In this document: one piece after another, positions 58,848 through 64,000 of the stretch
How positions within the stretch are numbered: position 1 is the stretch's first letter
Layout: every line of letters begins with the position of its first letter
Origin: Dipetalonema caudispina
Taxonomy: Eukaryota > Nematoda > Chromadorea > Rhabditida > Onchocercidae
Direction: 5' to 3'
Length of the DNA: 64,000 nt
Assembly: GCA_013365325.1 (NCBI GenBank)
Contig: JABVXV010000110.1
Span: 116,309 to 180,308, forward strand
Translations under genes and position numbers: made by a program
The notes under the pieces: generated by a model
Database searches by the model: none
Seen by the model: only the letters and a program-made list of their open reading frames with translations
What the model was told of the DNA's origin: nothing

Positions 58848-61010
58848 AAAACGCTGAATTTATATTTAATGTGGTTCACATACGAAATTAAATACTTTTT
58901 TAAAGTTTCCCCTTTACCAGGAAGCAGTTATTTTATTTTCCTTTCAGTTCACTTTCTCCTCCTCTCTCGCTCCCTACTCTAATCCCTATGATTCGACTTT
59001 AATATTTAACTGATATGTCTGTCCTTGGTTCGAATGAATTTTTGTTTGAATTCATGTTTAGAATACTTGGCTTTCGGCGTGCTGTACCAACTGTTGGTCG
59101 TATTGTCAATTTAACGTCCGACTTACGCGAGAAAGCCGAAAAACGTTTGGCTAAGACATTTTTCATCTCACCAGGTATGTTTTTTTTTCGACAATTAGTA
59201 ATATTTCCTTGTCGATACTGCAAATTGCGGGGAGTGAATTTGGTTGATCCTGCACTTTTTCCAGGTTATTACAGGTTGTAGATTGTACTAATTTCTCAAG
59301 TGATGGCTAGGCGTTTGTACATATTTTGGCATGAGTAGGCCAATGCATCTTAATGATGAAGTGGTAAAGATGGTACGATGATTTCGAAACAGTTTTTGAA
59401 ATTGTTTTCCAGCCACTTCAAATGCTTCCATCATTTTCAGCCAAAAATTTGTGCTTTGTGAGCAAATGCGATTATTACTGTGACACATCACATGCTATTT
59501 GTGGTACTCCGGATACCAGGGAAGGGTCAGTACAAGTATTCCTTCCAGACGAAAACAGTGTCCCCAGGAAGCATAACAGATCACCTTACAGGAGGTCAGA
59601 GATGTTATTATTTGTTTCCCTCAAATTCTTCAACATATTTTTAAATATTTCGAAATTAAGCTGAAAAAAAAGACAATTAAGGCAACAAAAATTTGAATTC
59701 GATTTTTAACTTAATTAATTTTTCATACATAAAGTTGCTTTCTTTGCTATAAAATTAAATTTTGTGATTTCATATAGAACATATTCAAAGAAGAACCAAG
59801 TAGCTGAATGGCAACGAAATATGGACTACTGTCGAGAAAGCGTAAAAACAACAAAACGTTATGCTCATGGACGCATGTTACTTGATCTTGTTGACTTTCA
59901 CGTGATGGATTATTTGATTGGTTGGTTTGACAAAGTTTATAGACTTGAATGGTCCTAAAAAGCTAGTAAGATTTTCAAGTGAAAGGGTAAAAGTGTACGA
60001 GACTCACTGATTACAGGCAATCAAGACCGTCATCATTATGAAGCATTTTCTGTTTTCACTAATGCTCCATCTTATGCAATTCATTTGGATAACGGAAGGG
60101 CGTAAGTATTTACTCAATATGTTTCAACGATCAGTTCGGACTTTGGATATTGATATCATCTATGTTACATCGAAAATCTCCAGAAAACTTCTTTCTAGCC
60201 TATTACACAAGTTTTGTTCATTACAGGTTTGGCAGGACGGATTTTGATGACGATGATATATTGTTACCTCTAAGACAATGTTGTGTCTTGAGATCCTCAA
60301 CTTTCTTTACATTATTGAAATTCTATCGTGAGCCCATCTCACTAACTAAAGCACTTCATCAGTAAGCAATTTTTTCACTTTGCTTTTTTCTCAAATTCCA
60401 CATTGCAAGGCTTAATTTGTGATTTCATACTTATTTAAAGGTCAATGTCAAAGGACCCTTTGGCGCCAATATTGGCATATAAGCATTATCCTGCAATGGA
60501 AAGGAGATTGCACAATGTAATGGTCTACATCGACAAGTGCATCCGTGAGAATCCTGAAGGTCCTGAAGGCGTCATAATGGCCGAATATCATAATAATGTT
60601 TGGTCCACTTCTTTGTTTAGATATATAAAATTTTATTTTAAGCCAAATTACTCGAAACTAAGAAGTTTATTCAGATAAAGGGAACTCTAAAGACTCGCCA
60701 AGTTTTCGAATTACGAATCGTTTGAGAATTGAATCAACATTTTCTAAAACTGTGAACAGAAAATATGATGTAATTTCAAATATTCTTATTCAGTCGTTTT
60801 GTCTGAAGCAAATATCATAAAAAAGTATTCAGCTGAAACATACCTTTTCGATGTCTTCTTTCATTATATTAGGAAGTGTCATTGGTTGGTGGCGAAGAGC
60901 CATGGGAAGATGATGAAAGCAATAATAATAATAACAACAACAGCAATAAAAAAAATGATGGTATTAAAAACAATAAGGAGAACAATGGCGAGAACAACAA
61001 AATCAATTAA
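56440..61010 (+). CDS. famk-1: FAM20-family secretory-pathway protein kinase
   Basis: Thirteen exons join in phase from ATG 56440 (stop TAA in frame 15 nt upstream) to TAA 61008-61010, about 524 residues. The N-terminus is a type II signal anchor ([20 protein letters not shown]). FAM20 kinase features follow: nucleotide-binding lysine in AVFKPMR, glutamate in [30 protein letters not shown], the cysteine cluster [20 protein letters not shown]-type catalytic loop, metal-binding IHLDNGR, then PLRQCC. The Glu that is Gln in pseudokinase FAM20A is kept, so activity is expected. FAM20C phosphorylates secreted proteins on Ser-x-Glu in the Golgi, and the C. elegans orthologue is called FAMK-1. Unusual: a 45-residue C-terminal exon (60873-61010) that is acidic, then Asn/Lys-rich with a run of seven Asn. 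An intron has a 30-nt A run at 58816-58845. Confidence 0.95.
58816..58845. repeat. Poly(A) run inside a famk-1 intron
   Basis: Thirty consecutive A on the + strand shortly after the exon ending at about 58792. Confidence 0.9.
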
Positions 61011-62153
61011 AATGCTCAAAATAATCGACCGAACAATAGCAGTAATTTTCTTTTTGTTTATTTTTTCTTCTTGCGATTTGGAATATTGTTTGAAATGTGA
61101 GAAAAAATAATGTGATTGTTCGAGAAGCTCAAGAAGGTATTTGCTTTACTTTACTGGTGATCCTTTCATTAAACAGTCAGTATGATTGTATCTATGTACA
61201 GTCCATAGTGAACCTTACCTTTTGCATGCTATGATCGACGAAGTTTGACAAGTCTCAACCTACAATGATTTCATCACATACGTCAAGTTTAAATACATCC
61301 ATTTTCTTGAAATTCAACAAACCAGCTTCACAACAAGTGACTGAAAAGTTATTAAGACCCATCAGCTTGTGTCCCATTTGCAATGTTGCATTTTTTGTCA
61401 TGCTTGGAACTTGCGAATTTTCGAGTTTTGAGGGTTTTCAAACAAACTAAAACAAATTTCAGTCACCTTCTTGAAGGAAAAATTTTTCAGAAGAAGAAGT
61501 TTGTATATACACATTACTTGCAAATATTTTTTGGTGTTGCCTTATTTTTTTACGGTGTTTTGAACCGATAATACATGGAGTTATTCAGAATTTGAAGTTG
61601 GTTGTATGTTGATTATACCCATATTTACTTGTTTAATTCTCTAATTTGTCATTTCCAATCTTTTCTGCTGGGCTACATGGTCAAATCTAAAAGTCGAAGG
61701 TAAAATACGGTCCTGCTAATTACGACGATTTATAGAGAAAAAACGTGAAAAACTCTTGAATTTATAATATATTCCATTAGCGACTAAAACATATGCCGTT
61801 GCTGATATGATTTTTACGCATCATTACTCTTATATATAAATTACAATGTTAGCCAATCAGAAATATTTATCTTAACTTTTCATTTGCTTACTTGTTTCAT
61901 CCTGTACAAATGTTAAACATTCGTTGAAAATTTTGTGTCCTTACATAATCTTTATTATTCTAGACAACTCCCGTACCACCTCCTGCATTTATGAAATGGC
62001 CTTATGTTTTAACTTGCACTAAGTACCTGCTGATCTTTTTGGAATTTTGTTATCAATTTGTGCTAAATGAATTGAATATTTTGAATAACATAAGTCGTCT
62101 GGAATACACAAAGTTTTCAAAAATTTGCAAAAAATGCTAAGCTAAGCACATTG

Positions 62154-62193
<40 letters not shown>

Positions 62194-62480
62194 ATTCCAT
62201 TAATATTAATTATTGGTTTCTAATGTCAGTATCCTTCAATTACTATCATCATCCCTGTCACAGTCATTCTTGTTATCATATAGGGCACGTGATAATTTCC
62301 GTTTAATACAACAATAAATGATAAAATGCTGTGCAAAATTTTTTACGGGTGATTGTAATGTCTTTTCTGGATTTTCGTTGTTTTAAAATATTTTGTTAAT
62401 TATGAAATTTTGTTTTTTCGAGGTGTCATTTAATAAACCTTAACAACTGCTATAAACTGCTAATACCTGCAAATCTGACT
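61011..62480. other. Intergenic stretch downstream of famk-1
   Basis: No gene recognised; short open frames only. Contains a (TA)17 run at 62157-62190. Confidence 0.5.
62157..62190. repeat. (TA)n microsatellite
   Basis: Seventeen uninterrupted AT dinucleotides. Confidence 0.9.
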
Positions 62481-62482
62481 AA

Positions 62483-62862
62483 ATGAGAAGAACCGAAAGA
62501 TTTAGAATGAAAACACTTAGTCCTAAAGGAACATACTGCGGGATAAGTCAAAATGGAAGATCGTGGACATCTTTCCCCCCTATTTCGCTATCATTTCCCG
62601 AATGTCGAATTCCATCCGAACTTCAGATTTCATCTGACAACCTGAATTCAGAATCAGCAGGATTCTGACTTAATTTAAACTACGACATGAGAGACTTCAC
62701 TTGGATGACACTTTTTGGCAGGAGATTGTCGAAAAAATCAATGAATTTAGATTATAAAAAGCTCAAATTTAAAAATTATTTCACAGCAGTGATAATGTTC
62801 TTTATACTATCATTTATCGAATCATGCAGCATTAAATTATCAAAGGCAAGTGACAGCATCAG
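62483..62862 (+). CDS. Candidate first exon(s) of a secreted or signal-anchored protein
   Basis: ATG 62687 opens 58 codons: a basic segment (GRRLSKKSMNLDYKKLKF), then a hydrophobic helix (YFTAVIMFFILSFIESC) and SKASDSIR, ending at a donor-like AG|gtataa at 62862, phase 2. This is the layout of a type II signal anchor or long signal peptide. A coding-like frame just upstream, 62483-62668 (KTLSPKGTYCGISQNGR and onward), is in a different frame. No downstream exon was identified before the repeat at the window end. Confidence 0.3.
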
Positions 62863-63830
62863 GTATAAAATTCATGAAAGAATTTTTAATAAAAAAGTAC
62901 GCAGTCTACTACTGTAAATGCCCAGTCCTATACACCAGGAAATGCAAGGAAAAGAAGACATCAAGACCAAACTTCAATCCGCAAAAATTATTCTTTTTAT
63001 CACGAAAGACAAAAAGCATTCCCTTTTAAATTATTGTCACAGGAACAGCACAGTTCATTTTTTCACTCTATCTGTCTGAAATTTAATCTCAGCTAGATTC
63101 AGTTACTTGATACCTTACTTTACATCAGATAATTTTTGAGGTCAACAAATGTTGATATTATGCTTTTAAAAGAAGTCGTGAGTATAAAATATTACAATCT
63201 TTAAACTGCATCATTAATAGTCATATCTGCAAGCTTATTTAGTGATGAAGGACAATAAGTTACATCAAAGCTAATAGAAATATTTACTTGTGAGAAGATA
63301 ATGAATAGACACAGAGGATGCCTTGAAATTTCATGCTGTCATCAAGAGTAACCTTATCTATCCTTCATTTTTTTCGTTCCTAAATCAATAAACACTTTAG
63401 CTATGCAAGACTACAATAATTCATTACCAAAAGACTGGACTCCATATTTGCTAAATTGAATCGCTTTCGCATTTACACAAACTTAAATTTTTCAATCTTC
63501 ATTACACTCAAATTGTAAACGGTTCCGTTTTTACTACCTTTTAAGAAATACAAGTGATTTTTGCACCCTATATTTCATATTTTTAAATTAAATAAAAAAT
63601 GAAAATATTATGAGGGTTACGTATTGATAACAACACTCTACAATTCAAAACAACGAGATCTGGCAGTGTACCTAAATTTGAGCTTTAAAAATTTTTGCAA
63701 TTGTTACAGAGTAGCAGTTTTATGATGAACAGAAACTACAACAGTGGCGCTAATTATTGAATAAATAGTGTCAAAAATTGTAGCAGTAATAATAGCAATT
63801 GCAAAATAGTAGCGGTTATTGCAATGGAAC
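62863..63830. other. AT-rich stretch, nothing identified
   Basis: I see no exon chain, RNA gene or ordered element before the microsatellite. Confidence 0.4.

Positions 63831-64000
<170 letters not shown>

Overview
The window reads as AT-rich nuclear DNA of a nematode, most like a filarial or other spirurid worm. I infer this from multi-exon genes with short GT-AG introns and TTTCAG-type acceptors, from proteins that match animal families, and from acceptor sites lying only 11-21 nt before several start codons, as expected for spliced-leader trans-splicing. The species cannot be named. All exon structures were assembled by eye from splice signals, reading phase and recalled family conservation; no search was run.

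Layout, left to right. 1-4777 (+): 3' part of a long coiled-coil protein. 6.6-6.9 kb (+): possible end of a small gene, 49 bp before the acceptor of the next. 6962-10319 (+): RASSF7/8-like N-terminal RASSF protein. 12.75-13.3 kb (-): candidate small gene. 14112-16973 (+): sideroflexin, with a possible alternative first exon at 13561. 17.66-18.16 kb (+): orphan open frame. 18158-19939 (-): single-Ig, single-pass membrane protein, head-to-head with 20887-25781 (+): FBF1/DYF-19-like coiled-coil protein. 26693-32788 (-): eEF2 kinase (efk-1 type). 34830-39761 (-): mitochondrial Rho GTPase Miro, complete in 16 exons. 40-56 kb: about 16 kb with no recognisable family but several exon-like segments, including two phase-consistent chains on the + strand (48.0-50.6 kb and 54.0-56.3 kb). 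56440-61010 (+): FAM20-type secretory-pathway kinase (famk-1 type), complete in 13 exons. 61-64 kb: a candidate signal-anchored first exon, then a long (TTA)n microsatellite running off the end.

The recognised genes do not form one pathway. They cover RASSF scaffolding, mitochondrial amino-acid carriage (sideroflexin), ciliary transition fibres (FBF1), calcium-regulated translation control (eEF2K), mitochondrial transport (Miro) and secreted-protein phosphorylation (FAM20). The parts most worth checking are the unrecognised exon chains in the 40-56 kb interval, the small frame that ends 107 bp before the famk-1 start codon, the in-frame upstream exon of sideroflexin, and a 47-nt exon of efk-1 that canonical splicing cannot join in frame.
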